DNA of 64,000 nt from assembly GCF_006337165.1 (NCBI RefSeq), contig NZ_CP040896.1:1612001-1676000 (forward strand). Reading direction: 5' to 3'. Under the pieces are notes generated by a model. The model did no database searches, was not told the DNA's origin, and saw nothing but the letters and a program-made list of their open reading frames with translations. This document shows, in pieces, positions 6,506 through 14,902 of the stretch (its first letter is position 1; every line of letters begins with the position of its first letter). The stretch comes from Hymenobacter jejuensis (lineage in GTDB: Bacteria > Bacteroidota > Bacteroidia > Cytophagales > Hymenobacteraceae). The position numbers and the translations under genes were made by a program.

Positions 6506-9007
6506 ATGATAAATTTTTTACCCGCAATTTCTTTCTACAAAACCATCCGTAACCTGCCCCATCCGACTCGCGCTTTGGCGCTTCGCATTGGTATGGGCAG
6601 TGTATTCGTCCTAGGCACCTCGGCGGCTTGGGCCGCGCCGCTCAATGGCACCTACACCATCGACAAGACCCAACCAACTGCCGGCACCAACTTCCAGACG
6701 ATGAATGAGGCCTTCGGCAGCCTGAATTCGGAAGGAATCACAGGCAACGTTGTGTTTGAAGTAACTGCTGGTCAAGTATTTGACGTAACCCCACTTATAC
6801 TGGCTGCCTCAGGTACCAGCGGGGCGACCATCACTTTTCGCCGGACGGGCAGCGGCACCAATCCCTTGATTCAGGGGAGCAATGGCAGTGGTGCGGCCGA
6901 TGCCATTATCACACTCCGAGGCAGCGACTATGTGACATTCGACGGCATCGATCTGAAAGATAAGGCGACTAACTCTACCGACGTGCTACGCATGGAGCGG
7001 GGATTGTTGTTGCAAGCCATTGCCGCAGACAATGGCTGCCAGCACGTTACCTATAAAAACGGAACTGTAACGCTTACGAAAACCAATGCCAATACTACGA
7101 CGGGCATCGGCTCGGAGTGGTATGTATCCAACACGGGTGAGGCAACTGTAGCCGCTGGCACCAACAGCTATTTATCGTTTTTGAGCAACACCGTGCAAAG
7201 CTGCCAGCGTGGCTATTCGCTGAGTGGTGGCAACGCTACAGTGCCCGACAACAGCAATTATATTGGTACGGAAGGCGCGCAAACCAGCAGCATAACCGAT
7301 CTGGCTGGCGGTACCTCTGGCGCTAGCGGTGTGGCGGTGGTTGGGGTCAATTATTCCAACCAAACGGAGTTGCAAATCCTGAATACAACCATCAGTTCGG
7401 GCACGGCGGCGGGCCATATGTACGGCATCAACAGCGGCGGGGGCGCCAACAACACGGTCAGCATCAAGAACAACGTGATCTCTGGCCTGACCAAAGCCAA
7501 AACCAGCGGCGCCGGCGACGTGTGCGGCATTAACCTCGGCTTTGGCTCCGCGGCTGTCATTGCCGACAACACCATCTCCGACCTGACTAACTATCACGCC
7601 GGCGGCGTGCAAGGCATTTCCGTTACCAAGGGCCGCGCCGACATCTACGGCAACGGCATCCACGATCTGAGCACCAATCTGGCGGGTTCGAACAGCGGAG
7701 CACTTGCCGGCATCGAGCACACACTCGTTACGGGGCAAACCAGCAACATCTACCGCAATAAGATTTTCAGCCTGACGCATACAACGACTTCAACCGGCGT
7801 GCTCTACGGCATTCAGATCAACAGCGGGGGCGGATCTTCTTCCGCCTTAAATCTCTACAACAACCTGATTTCGGGCCTGCGCAACGATGCTTCGACTGGC
7901 GCCCCTTGTATTCGCGGCGTTCAGGTATTAAGTGGCGGAACTAACAACTTGTATTATAATACGATATCCATGAGTGGTACAGCCACTAATACCGGACATC
8001 AATCGGCAGCGCTGTATTTTAACAGCTCCGCCAAAACGCTCGACTACAGCAACAACATTTTGGTTAATGCCTATGAATTGCCCGCAGGTGCGGCAGCCAC
8101 TGCGTATGCTGTAGCCATTGCTCGCAATACTGGCACCAGCATTACCTTGTCGGCTAACATCAACAACAACTTGGTGTACGGACGCAGCGGCGTTTTCTTC
8201 GACGGCACCGCGCTCCAAGCTTCTTTAGACAATTACCGTACGGCGATGGGTGGCAACCGCGAGTCGCGGGCCGTATCCGAGATTCCTACTTTTGTAGATG
8301 CCGTGACCAATCCGCATTTGAATCCCAAATCAACTAACCTGGCAAAAGGCGGAGCCAAGCCAATTACGGGATATGAGACTGATTATGATAACGACACACG
8401 TGATATCACGACCCCGGACATAGGTGCCGACGAAATAAAAGCAACCTTGCCCGTCTCGCTGGTTAGCTTCCTGGCCGTTCGCCAAGGCACCAACGCGTTG
8501 CTTACCTGGACGACAGCGCAGGAAAAAAACTGCCGTGGCTTCGCCGTGCAAGTTTCTATTGACGGAAACCACTACCACGAGTTAGGCTTCGTTCGTAGCG
8601 AATCGGCTAACAGCGGCACGCAACGCTCTTACCGATTTCTTGACACGGAAGCGGGCAAGCAAGGACTGCGCTACTACCGCTTGCGCCAACTTGATGTTGA
8701 CGGTGCGGAAGTGTTTTACAACCCCAAAGCCGTTGTCTTTCAAGTTATTGATAATCAAATATTTGCAACACCCATCCCTTTTAGGCACGATCTGACGCTG
8801 ACCGTACAAACTCGTTCGGCCGCCACCGTTACGGCAGTATCGCTGACGAACGCGGCGGGTCGCACCGTAATAACCCAGGTGGTTAACCTTCCGCCCGGAG
8901 CTTCGCAAGTGACTCTGCAGGATTTAGACAAGCTGCCCAGCGGCGTTTATATCCTGCACCTTGATCTCGACGGCCAGACGCAGCACCTGCGGGTAATGAA
9001 AGAGTAA
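6506..9007 (+). CDS. Type IX secreted right-handed beta-helix protein with C-terminal sorting domain
   Basis: 833 residues. An N-terminal extension of about 30 residues precedes a hydrophobic segment ending GTSAAWA/APLNG, the likely signal cleavage site. Residues about 45-600 are rich in short Asn/Gly/Ser/Thr turns with repeated patterns such as LYNNLISGL, IYGNGIHDL and IYRNKIFSL, as in parallel beta-helix (pectate-lyase-like) proteins. From about 650 comes a beta-sandwich (LVSFLAVRQGTNALLTWTTA) common in exported Bacteroidota proteins. The last 80 residues, with LPSGVYILHLDLDG and a basic end, match a type A type IX sorting tail. Predicted to be exported by the machinery encoded at 23.7-37 kb and attached to or released from the surface. 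Catalytic activity unknown. Confidence 0.88.
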   Translation: MINFLPAISFYKTIRNLPHPTRALALRIGMGSVFVLGTSAAWAAPLNGTYTIDKTQPTAGTNFQTMNEAFGSLNSEGITGNVVFEVTAGQVFDVTPLILAASGTSGATITFRRTGSGTNPLIQGSNGSGAADAIITLRGSDYVTFDGIDLKDKATNSTDVLRMERGLLLQAIAADNGCQHVTYKNGTVTLTKTNANTTTGIGSEWYVSNTGEATVAAGTNSYLSFLSNTVQSCQRGYSLSGGNATVPDNSNYIGTEGAQTSSITDLAGGTSGASGVAVVGVNYSNQTELQILNTTISSGTAAGHMYGINSGGGANNTVSIKNNVISGLTKAKTSGAGDVCGINLGFGSAAVIADNTISDLTNYHAGGVQGISVTKGRADIYGNGIHDLSTNLAGSNSGALAGIEHTLVTGQTSNIYRNKIFSLTHTTTSTGVLYGIQINSGGGSSSALNLYNNLISGLRNDASTGAPCIRGVQVLSGGTNNLYYNTISMSGTATNTGHQSAALYFNSSAKTLDYSNNILVNAYELPAGAAATAYAVAIARNTGTSITLSANINNNLVYGRSGVFFDGTALQASLDNYRTAMGGNRESRAVSEIPTFVDAVTNPHLNPKSTNLAKGGAKPITGYETDYDNDTRDITTPDIGADEIKATLPVSLVSFLAVRQGTNALLTWTTAQEKNCRGFAVQVSIDGNHYHELGFVRSESANSGTQRSYRFLDTEAGKQGLRYYRLRQLDVDGAEVFYNPKAVVFQVIDNQIFATPIPFRHDLTLTVQTRSAATVTAVSLTNAAGRTVITQVVNLPPGASQVTLQDLDKLPSGVYILHLDLDGQTQHLRVMKE

Positions 9008-9025
9008 GCAATTTTTATTTCAAGC

Positions 9026-9061
9026 AAAAAGCCTCCCGCTGTGCACAGCGGGAGGCTTTTT
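9026..9061. terminator. Bidirectional terminator between convergent genes
   Basis: AAAAAGCCTCCCGCTGTG and CACAGCGGGAGGCTTTTT form a nearly perfect palindrome with A and T tracts at both ends. It serves the cargo gene on + and the serine dehydratase gene on -. Confidence 0.9.
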
Positions 9062-9082
9062 GCTTGATGACACCTACAAAAT

Positions 9083-9991
9083 CTATTGCTGACTTTCCTC
9101 ATCCGGCAGAATGTCAATGTCCTGCACGAGCACGCGTTTCTCGATTTGGCGACCCATGGGGGTGTTGGCCAGCCCGCCGAGGGCAGTCTCCTTATAGCGG
9201 GTTTCCATGCTTTGGCCAACTTCGCCCAGCGCCGCCACGCACTGATCGACGGGAATCACGGGGTTGACGCCGGCAATGGCAATCTGGGCGGAGGAAAACG
9301 CGATGGCTGCCGCCGAGGCGTTGCGCACCACGCACGGCACTTCCACGAGGCCCGCCACCGGATCGCAGATCAGGCCCAGCATGCATTGAATCGTGATAGC
9401 TACTGCCGCAAAAGTTTCCGGCACGCCACCACCCAGGCAGTACACAATAGCTCCCGCGCCCATTGCAGCGGCGCTGCCCGTTTCAGCCTGGCAACCGCCT
9501 ACCGCCCCGGCCAGCGAAGCATTTTGTTCGATGATAAGGGCAATACCCGCTGCCACTAGCAGGCCTTCCAGAATACGCTGATCCTCAAGCTTATGCAAAT
9601 CCTGCAGAGTCACCAGCACGCCGGGCAAGATGCCCGAAGCGCCAGCCGTAGGCGCAGCCACCACGCGGCCCATGCAGGAGTTTACCTCTTTAGCCCCTAA
9701 GGCTCTGGTAATAAGCTGCTTGAACTCAGGCGACAGCACCGTAACGGGCGAAGCCGCAATTTTTTTGGCGCCGTTGTTAATCATGCCCGAGCGCGAAGTC
9801 ATGTCTTCGGTCAGGCCGGTATGCACGGCATCGCGCATCACGTCGTAGGCCCGCTGCAACCCCGCCCAGATTTCGGCTTCGGTGCGGCCTTTCTGCTCGA
9901 TCTCATAATCGAGCACGGGTTGGTACAGCGGCTCGCCAGTTTGGGTGCAGTGTGCTTCCCAGCTAGCAAAATCAGTGAATAGTAAGGACAT
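9083..9991 (-). CDS. sdaA: L-serine ammonia-lyase, iron-sulfur type, alpha subunit
   Basis: Converts L-serine to pyruvate and ammonia in the cytoplasm. 302 residues from ATG 9991; an upstream in-frame start at 10078 adds 29 residues of low-similarity sequence and is rejected. Matches the serine dehydratase alpha chain: SRSGMINNGAKK near 70, SCMGRVVAAPTAGASGILPG about 125-145, QNASLAGAVGGCQAETGSA about 185-205 and CDPVAGLVEVPC about 240-252. The spaced cysteines are the expected 4Fe-4S ligands. A separate beta-domain gene is not adjacent. It is transcribed alone and ends at a shared terminator. Confidence 0.9.
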   Translation of the reverse strand: MSLLFTDFASWEAHCTQTGEPLYQPVLDYEIEQKGRTEAEIWAGLQRAYDVMRDAVHTGLTEDMTSRSGMINNGAKKIAASPVTVLSPEFKQLITRALGAKEVNSCMGRVVAAPTAGASGILPGVLVTLQDLHKLEDQRILEGLLVAAGIALIIEQNASLAGAVGGCQAETGSAAAMGAGAIVYCLGGGVPETFAAVAITIQCMLGLICDPVAGLVEVPCVVRNASAAAIAFSSAQIAIAGVNPVIPVDQCVAALGEVGQSMETRYKETALGGLANTPMGRQIEKRVLVQDIDILPDEESQQ

Positions 9992-10138
9992 AGCGGGTGG
10001 GAGCTGGTAAAGGGTGGATGTAGAACGAACAAGTTGCGGTGAGAGAGGGTGCGAAAATCGGCATAATTTCCTCGCCACCGCGTTGGCGCTGTGCTTCCCT
10101 GCTTCTCCGCCTTTACGTACTTCTCTGCTGTCGTTAAA

Positions 10139-10175
10139 CTACAAAAGCGACTGGCCGGGCCAATCGCTTTTGTAG
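10139..10175 (-). terminator. Hairpin terminator of msrB
   Basis: CTACAAAAGCGA pairs with TCGCTTTTGTAG and an inner GGCC pairs with GGCC. On the minus strand the stem is followed by a short T run. It lies just past the msrB stop. Confidence 0.7.
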
Positions 10176-10203
10176 TAAATAATTCATAATCAACTACTTA
10201 TAC
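10173..10203. repeat. 31-bp AT-rich palindrome, instance 4
   Basis: TAGTAA, ATAA, TTCATAATCAA, CTAC, TTATAC. Ends at the last base of the msrB stop codon (minus strand). Confidence 0.45.
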
Positions 10204-10661
10204 TAAGCTTCTTTTTCTTCAGCTACCAACTGAATAGAAGCCGAATTGATGCACAACCGCAAGCCGCCGGGCGGGGGGCCGTCGGGGAAAACGTGGCCTT
10301 GGTGCGCATCGCAGACGTTGCAGAGCACTTCCACGCGGGTCATGCCGTAGCTCGTGTCTTTCTTGTACTTGATGGCGTTTTCCTTCACCGGCTGCGTGAA
10401 GCTAGGCCACCCCGTGCCCGATTCGAACTTGGTGCGGGAATCGTAGAGCGGCGTGCCGCAGCAGATGCAGGCGTAGAGACCCGCTTCGTGCGCCTCGCAA
10501 TATTCGCCGGTGAAGGCCCGCTCAGTACCGTGCTGGCGGGTAACGTGGTATTGTTCGGGAGTCAGCTGTTGCTTCCATTCGGCATCGGTTTTCTCGACGC
10601 GACGGTCGGGAGCAGGGCTGCCGTGGTTGGCAAGGCGAATGACGTCGTTCCAGGTTTGCAT
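10203..10661 (-). CDS. msrB: Peptide-methionine (R)-S-oxide reductase MsrB
   Basis: Reduces methionine-R-sulfoxide in proteins, part of oxidative damage repair. 152 residues from ATG 10661; the frame stays open to 10763 but that extension lacks family similarity and would approach the divergent gene. Two zinc-binding CxxC pairs are visible (CICC and CNVC), followed by GHVFPDG and the catalytic cysteine in RLCINSASI. FESGTGWPSF is the substrate-pocket motif. No signal peptide, so cytoplasmic. Divergent from the NAD(P)HX repair gene, with about 157 nt between starts. No MsrA domain is fused. Confidence 0.93.
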   Translation of the reverse strand: MQTWNDVIRLANHGSPAPDRRVEKTDAEWKQQLTPEQYHVTRQHGTERAFTGEYCEAHEAGLYACICCGTPLYDSRTKFESGTGWPSFTQPVKENAIKYKKDTSYGMTRVEVLCNVCDAHQGHVFPDGPPPGGLRLCINSASIQLVAEEKEA

Positions 10662-10817
10662 GGTTTGGGGGAAATGAGGCTGGGCAGTATTTCTATGAAA
10701 ACGCAGATGTTGGATCGGATGTTTTAACGCGCCATTTTGGCCATACCAGTAGGCCTTCATCACTTGCCCAAGCCGTGCTGCGCAACTGTTTGCCCGCCGT
10801 TCACGCTACACAGCACT

Positions 10818-12329
10818 ATGAAAATCCTGACTGCCGACCAGACTCACCAAGCCGACCAAGCAACCATCCGAGAAGAAAAAATCACGTCGGAGGTCCTGAT
10901 GGAACGGGCCGCAACGGCCTTCACCGATTGGCTGACGGCTCGGCAATCGCCGGCGGAAGCGGGCGAAATCATGGTGCTGTGTGGCCCCGGCAATAACGGC
11001 GGCGACGGGCTCGTGGCGGCGCGGCGGCTGCACGAGCGCGGCTACCGCGTGCAGGTGGGGTTGCTGCCCGCCAGCAAGCATTCCGATGACTTCACAATTA
11101 ACCGCCAACGTCTGCCCGCCGCGGTACCCGTTACAGATTTGGCGGCGGGCCTCCCTTCTATTCAACCGAATGCACTGGTGCTTGATGCGCTGTTTGGAAC
11201 TGGCCTGAGTCGTCCGCTGGATGGAGCGGCTGCGGCCATCGTGCAGCAACTAAACGCAGCCCAAGCCCGCGTAATAGCCATAGATATTCCGTCGGGCTTG
11301 CTGGCCGATGCGCCGCAACCCGCCGACAGCGCCGTGGTTCGGGCCCGCCATACCGTGAGCTTCGAGCTGCCCAAACTGGCTTTTCTGTTGCCCCAAAATG
11401 CGGAATACGTGGGCCACTGGCACTTATTACCCATTGGGCTGAGTCGTGAATTCATTGAGGAAACCGACGCGGCCATGCACTTTGTGGACGCTACAATGCT
11501 GGCGGGTTGGCTGCCCGAACGACCAAAATTTGCGCACAAAGGCACGTACGGGCATGCGCTGCTGCTGGCAGGCAGCCATGGCAAAATTGGGGCCGCCGTG
11601 CTGGCTACGAAAGCCTGCCTGCACAGCGGCGCGGGGCTGCTTACGGTACGTGTGCCGGGCATTGGCTACGACATCCTCCAGATTTCCGCCCCCGAAGCCA
11701 TGACGCTCACCGATCCGGCCACGGACTTTATCACGGAACTGCCGGACCTCAAGCCCTATTCGGCCATCGGCATAGGGCCAGGGCTGGGCAAAGAAAAGAG
11801 CACTAAAGATGTATTAGTCAAGTTGTTGCGCGAAGCTCAAGCACCGCTGGTTATCGACGCCGATGCGCTGAACCTGTTGGGAGAAAACCGCGAGTTGCTA
11901 GCCCAGTTGCCCGCCGATTCCATTCTGACTCCGCATCCGAAAGAGTTTGAGCGCCTTACCCAACCGGCCCGCGACGATTACCATCGGCTGGAGTTGCTGC
12001 GCACGTTTTGCCAGCAATACCGCTGCTACACCGTCCTGAAAGGAGCTTACACTTGCCTCGGCGCCCCCGAGGGCACGTTGTATTTCAATAGCACCGGCAA
12101 CGCGGGCATGGCTACCGGCGGCAGCGGCGACGTGCTGACGGGCGTAATTACGGCCCTGCGCGCTCAGCACCTAAGCCCGCTGCACGCGGCCGTGCTGGGC
12201 GTGTACGCGCACGGTCGGGCTGGCGACTTAGCAGCGCAGGAAACCGGAGAAGCCGGCCTGCTGGCGGGCGATATTGTTCGGTTTCTGGGCCCGGCTTTTC
12301 GGGAGGTCACGACACGAACGGAGTTCTGA
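10818..12329 (+). CDS. nnr: Bifunctional NAD(P)H-hydrate epimerase / ADP-dependent NAD(P)H-hydrate dehydratase
   Basis: Repairs hydrated NADH and NADPH. 503 residues from ATG 10818 (MKILTADQ); the earlier in-frame ATG at 10737 adds an atypical Cys/Pro-rich stretch. The N-terminal YjeF_N epimerase domain covers about 1-215 with the nucleotide motif CGPGNNGGDGLVAARRL. The C-terminal ribokinase-like dehydratase domain covers about 230-500 with GSHGKIGAAVLATKA, IDADALNLL, TPHPKEFERL and the catalytic GNAGMATGGSGDVLTG. Length and domain order are those of the fused bacterial enzyme. Monocistronic, convergent with the UbiA-like gene. Confidence 0.94.
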   Translation: MKILTADQTHQADQATIREEKITSEVLMERAATAFTDWLTARQSPAEAGEIMVLCGPGNNGGDGLVAARRLHERGYRVQVGLLPASKHSDDFTINRQRLPAAVPVTDLAAGLPSIQPNALVLDALFGTGLSRPLDGAAAAIVQQLNAAQARVIAIDIPSGLLADAPQPADSAVVRARHTVSFELPKLAFLLPQNAEYVGHWHLLPIGLSREFIEETDAAMHFVDATMLAGWLPERPKFAHKGTYGHALLLAGSHGKIGAAVLATKACLHSGAGLLTVRVPGIGYDILQISAPEAMTLTDPATDFITELPDLKPYSAIGIGPGLGKEKSTKDVLVKLLREAQAPLVIDADALNLLGENRELLAQLPADSILTPHPKEFERLTQPARDDYHRLELLRTFCQQYRCYTVLKGAYTCLGAPEGTLYFNSTGNAGMATGGSGDVLTGVITALRAQHLSPLHAAVLGVYAHGRAGDLAAQETGEAGLLAGDIVRFLGPAFREVTTRTEF

Positions 12330-12339
12330 AAAGCTTAAT

Positions 12340-12370
12340 TCACAACCTATTAATAATCAAATTGTTATGA
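12340..12370. repeat. 31-bp AT-rich palindrome, instance 5 (degenerate)
   Basis: TCACAA, CCTA, TTAATAATCAA, ATTG, TTATGA. Lies between two convergent stop codons (12329 on +, 12381 on -). Confidence 0.4.
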
Positions 12371-12380
12371 ATCAGACTTT

Positions 12381-13268
12381 TCAGAAAGTCAGGTATACGG
12401 CGATGAACTGAATGACCATGATGCCGTCGGCTAGGATGGAAAAGTAGTAATCGGGCCGGCTTTCTTCGGCAAACCACACCAGGATGGCCGTGAGCAACAA
12501 GGGCAAGGTGAGCACCACAATGTGAACGGCGCTAAGCCCTTCGGGGACAAACACCGCCGCCAACGCCAACGCTGCCAACGCCAACAACTTAGCCCATTTT
12601 ACTCCCAGCAATACCGGAAATGTGCGGGTGCCGCCCAGCCGATCTTTGGTGTAATCGCGAATGTCAAATACCACCGCGATGGCCAGAATGAAGAAGAAGC
12701 GGCGCGCAAATAGTAGCATCACTACCGCCGAGCCCACTGGCTTGCCTAAGTATAAGGCTGGCACCCAAACGGTTACGGCCGACCACACATAAGCAATCAG
12801 GAAGGCCTTGAGCAGGGGCACATCGCGCAGGCCACGCCATTGGCCTTGGCGCTTCACAACGGGCAACGAATAAAAAAGCGAGATAGCAGCTAGGTGTCCC
12901 AGAAAGCCCGTGAGGTGCGTCCAGCCATCTCGCAAAAACAGCACGCCCGCCACCCCCAACGACAGCAGCGCCAGCAACAGCAGTTGGCGGCGGTGATGGA
13001 GCATCCAGAGCTTGCGCGTAGAAAGCACCTGCTGCTCCGTGTACTTGTAGGGTAGTACGCTGTCGAGGTTATACAGAAACAGCGTAGCCGAAAAGATCAT
13101 GGCGGCCAGGTGCAGCGGAATGTGCACGTGCCAAAACAGAAACGTTGCCCAAGTAAGGGCCATGGCGGCCGCCGCTACCAGCCCGCTGCTGTACAGCACA
13201 GCATCGGTGCAGCGCCTGACGGAGGCGTACGCCGACCTGGCGGACGGTTGGTCGCTGCTGAGGTGCAT
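12381..13268 (-). CDS. UbiA-superfamily prenyltransferase-like membrane protein
   Basis: 295 residues from ATG 13268 (an in-frame start at 13319 would add 17 residues; the choice is uncertain). Eight to nine hydrophobic spans are visible. Two short polar motifs sit where UbiA enzymes bind the prenyl diphosphate through magnesium: YNLDSVLPYK near 73-82 and FDIRDYTKDR near 200. The first is weaker than the canonical NDxxDxxxD, so the enzyme may be divergent or use a different acceptor. Upstream on the same strand is the DUF6766 gene, 125 nt away. Substrate unknown; quinone or lipid prenylation are family possibilities only. Confidence 0.6.
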   Translation of the reverse strand: MHLSSDQPSARSAYASVRRCTDAVLYSSGLVAAAAMALTWATFLFWHVHIPLHLAAMIFSATLFLYNLDSVLPYKYTEQQVLSTRKLWMLHHRRQLLLLALLSLGVAGVLFLRDGWTHLTGFLGHLAAISLFYSLPVVKRQGQWRGLRDVPLLKAFLIAYVWSAVTVWVPALYLGKPVGSAVVMLLFARRFFFILAIAVVFDIRDYTKDRLGGTRTFPVLLGVKWAKLLALAALALAAVFVPEGLSAVHIVVLTLPLLLTAILVWFAEESRPDYYFSILADGIMVIQFIAVYLTF

Positions 13269-13393
13269 GGGTACCGGAATGCTAATTGGCGAAGCGTGAG
13301 GAGAAAGTAAGCACAACAAATAACGCTAAGCCGCCGCAACAATTCACCCAAGCTTTCGGCCTTGCACACCTTGGCCTCGTTTGGTGCGGGCAG

Positions 13394-14077
13394 TTAATTA
13401 CCGGTTTCGTCGTTGGCAGCATCTACCGCCTTGGATTCCGGAGAATGTTGCTGCCGCAGAAAAATAGACAGGACTACAATGGATACAATGGACAAAAATT
13501 CGCTCTGCCAGTTCTGAAACGACTCAAACCAGAACCGCGAAGTTCCCATATACTCCAGCGTGGTTACTGTGGGCTTGCCTTCGTGCGCCTGTTCGATGCT
13601 GTATACCTCGGCACCGCCCTTGGCATGCAGCCAAACGGAAACGAAAAAGAGCAAAAAAAACGCCAGGCTCAGCGAGTTTTTGTAGAGGAGCAGCCACAGG
13701 CCGCCGGCTTTAACGGGCCACGGCGCATCGGGCTTGTTGGGATCGGGCTCTTTGTCGCAATCCTCATCCTCGTAGAGCTTTTTCGATTCGGAAGAGCCTT
13801 TCTGCCGCAGTCCTACCGTGAGCAGCACGTACAGGCCCATTTGCAGAAATTCGCTTTCCCAGTTCTCAAAAGTCGCTTCCAGAAAATGCCCCGAGCCGAG
13901 ATATTGCCCCAAAGTAAGTTCGGGCAGGTCCATTTCCTGGCGGTCGTCGTTGTTGTCGTGCCAGCCCGTCAGGCACTGCCCCAGTAACGTGCTCAATACC
14001 AAGACAATACCCACAAGGGTCAGACTATTCTCGTAGAGAAATCGCTTAACGGGCGACGAGGAAGGATGTTTGGGCAT
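13394..14077 (-). CDS. DUF6766 family membrane protein
   Basis: 227 residues from ATG 14077 (MPKHPSSS); an in-frame start at 14137 lies in the terminator-side region and is less likely. The protein is an internal duplication: each half has one hydrophobic span (LTLVGIVLVLSTLLGQ and LSLAFFLLFFVSVWLHA), then a conserved stretch (GHFLEATFENWESEFLQMG and SRFWFESFQNWQSEFLS) and a second span followed by LRQKGSSESK or LRQQHSPESK. This layout is typical of DUF6766 proteins of unknown function. The middle linker is rich in Asp, Glu and Pro. Confidence 0.75.
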   Translation of the reverse strand: MPKHPSSSPVKRFLYENSLTLVGIVLVLSTLLGQCLTGWHDNNDDRQEMDLPELTLGQYLGSGHFLEATFENWESEFLQMGLYVLLTVGLRQKGSSESKKLYEDEDCDKEPDPNKPDAPWPVKAGGLWLLLYKNSLSLAFFLLFFVSVWLHAKGGAEVYSIEQAHEGKPTVTTLEYMGTSRFWFESFQNWQSEFLSIVSIVVLSIFLRQQHSPESKAVDAANDETGN

Positions 14078-14133
14078 GTCGGCCCTTACGCGGGTCCGCG
14101 CAAAAAGGTATGGTTGAGCTTTCTGCCCTGAGT

Positions 14134-14172
14134 ACAAAAAAATCCCCTGGCTGCCTTGACAACCAGGGGATT
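14134..14172 (-). terminator. Terminator of ppa
   Basis: AATCCCCTGG and CCAGGGGATT form a 10-bp stem. On the minus strand it is followed by a run of T, in the orientation of the pyrophosphatase gene. Confidence 0.85.
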
Positions 14173-14215
14173 ACTGCCGAAAACGGCTATTTATTCGGTA
14201 AGCAAACGGTATGCT

Positions 14216-14800
14216 TTACAATTCTATACCAGCTGTCTGAGTTTCGGGCGAAGCCGAGCTGTTTTGGCGGAACGTTTCGTCGTAGAGTTTAATGCTCTTC
14301 TCGATGATGCCGTAGGCATCCTCGCGGCCCATAAACCGCTCTACTACTACTTGCTTGTGTTCCAAGGCTTTATAGTCTTCGAAGAAGCGCTGCATTTCCA
14401 ACAGCGTATGCGGGGGCAGGTCGGCAATGTCGTTGTAGTGGTTGACGGAGATGTCGTTGGCGGCCACCGCAATGATTTTGTCGTCTTCCTCGTTGCCGTC
14501 GATCATCTGCATGACCCCGATCACTTTGGCTTCCACCAAGCACATCGGCACGACATCAACCGAGCAGATCACCAGAATATCAAGGGGGTCGTTATCGTCG
14601 CAGTAGGTCTGCGGAATGAAGCCATACGCTGCCGGATAGTGCACAGCCGAAAACAGTACGCGGTCGAGTTTTAGCAGGCCGCTTTCTTTGTCCAGCTCGT
14701 ATTTGCCTTTCGAGCCTTTCGGAATTTCTATAATGCCTGTAACGGTTTGGGGAGCATTATCGCCAAGTGCTACGTCGTGCCAAGGGTTGAAGTGAGCCAT
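14216..14800 (-). CDS. ppa: Soluble inorganic pyrophosphatase, family I
   Basis: Hydrolyses pyrophosphate to phosphate, pulling biosynthetic reactions forward in the cytoplasm. 194 residues from ATG 14800 ([10 protein letters not shown]); 12 extra upstream codons in frame are not conserved in the family. Motifs: [15 protein letters not shown] (substrate-binding Lys and Glu), [11 protein letters not shown], the metal-binding [10 protein letters not shown], and [12 protein letters not shown]. Length is a little above the compact bacterial form. Monocistronic, with its own terminator. Confidence 0.94.
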   Translation of the reverse strand: MAHFNPWHDVALGDNAPQTVTGIIEIPKGSKGKYELDKESGLLKLDRVLFSAVHYPAAYGFIPQTYCDDNDPLDILVICSVDVVPMCLVEAKVIGVMQMIDGNEEDDKIIAVAANDISVNHYNDIADLPPHTLLEMQRFFEDYKALEHKQVVVERFMGREDAYGIIEKSIKLYDETFRQNSSASPETQTAGIEL

Positions 14801-14902
14801 TTTTCTTGAGAAAGTGTAGGGGCGCGTTGTACGCACCCACTGTTAAAGATGTTGTGGTAAACTAAATATAACAAGCTCGACGGGCCGGTGCCAGCGTCGC
14901 GC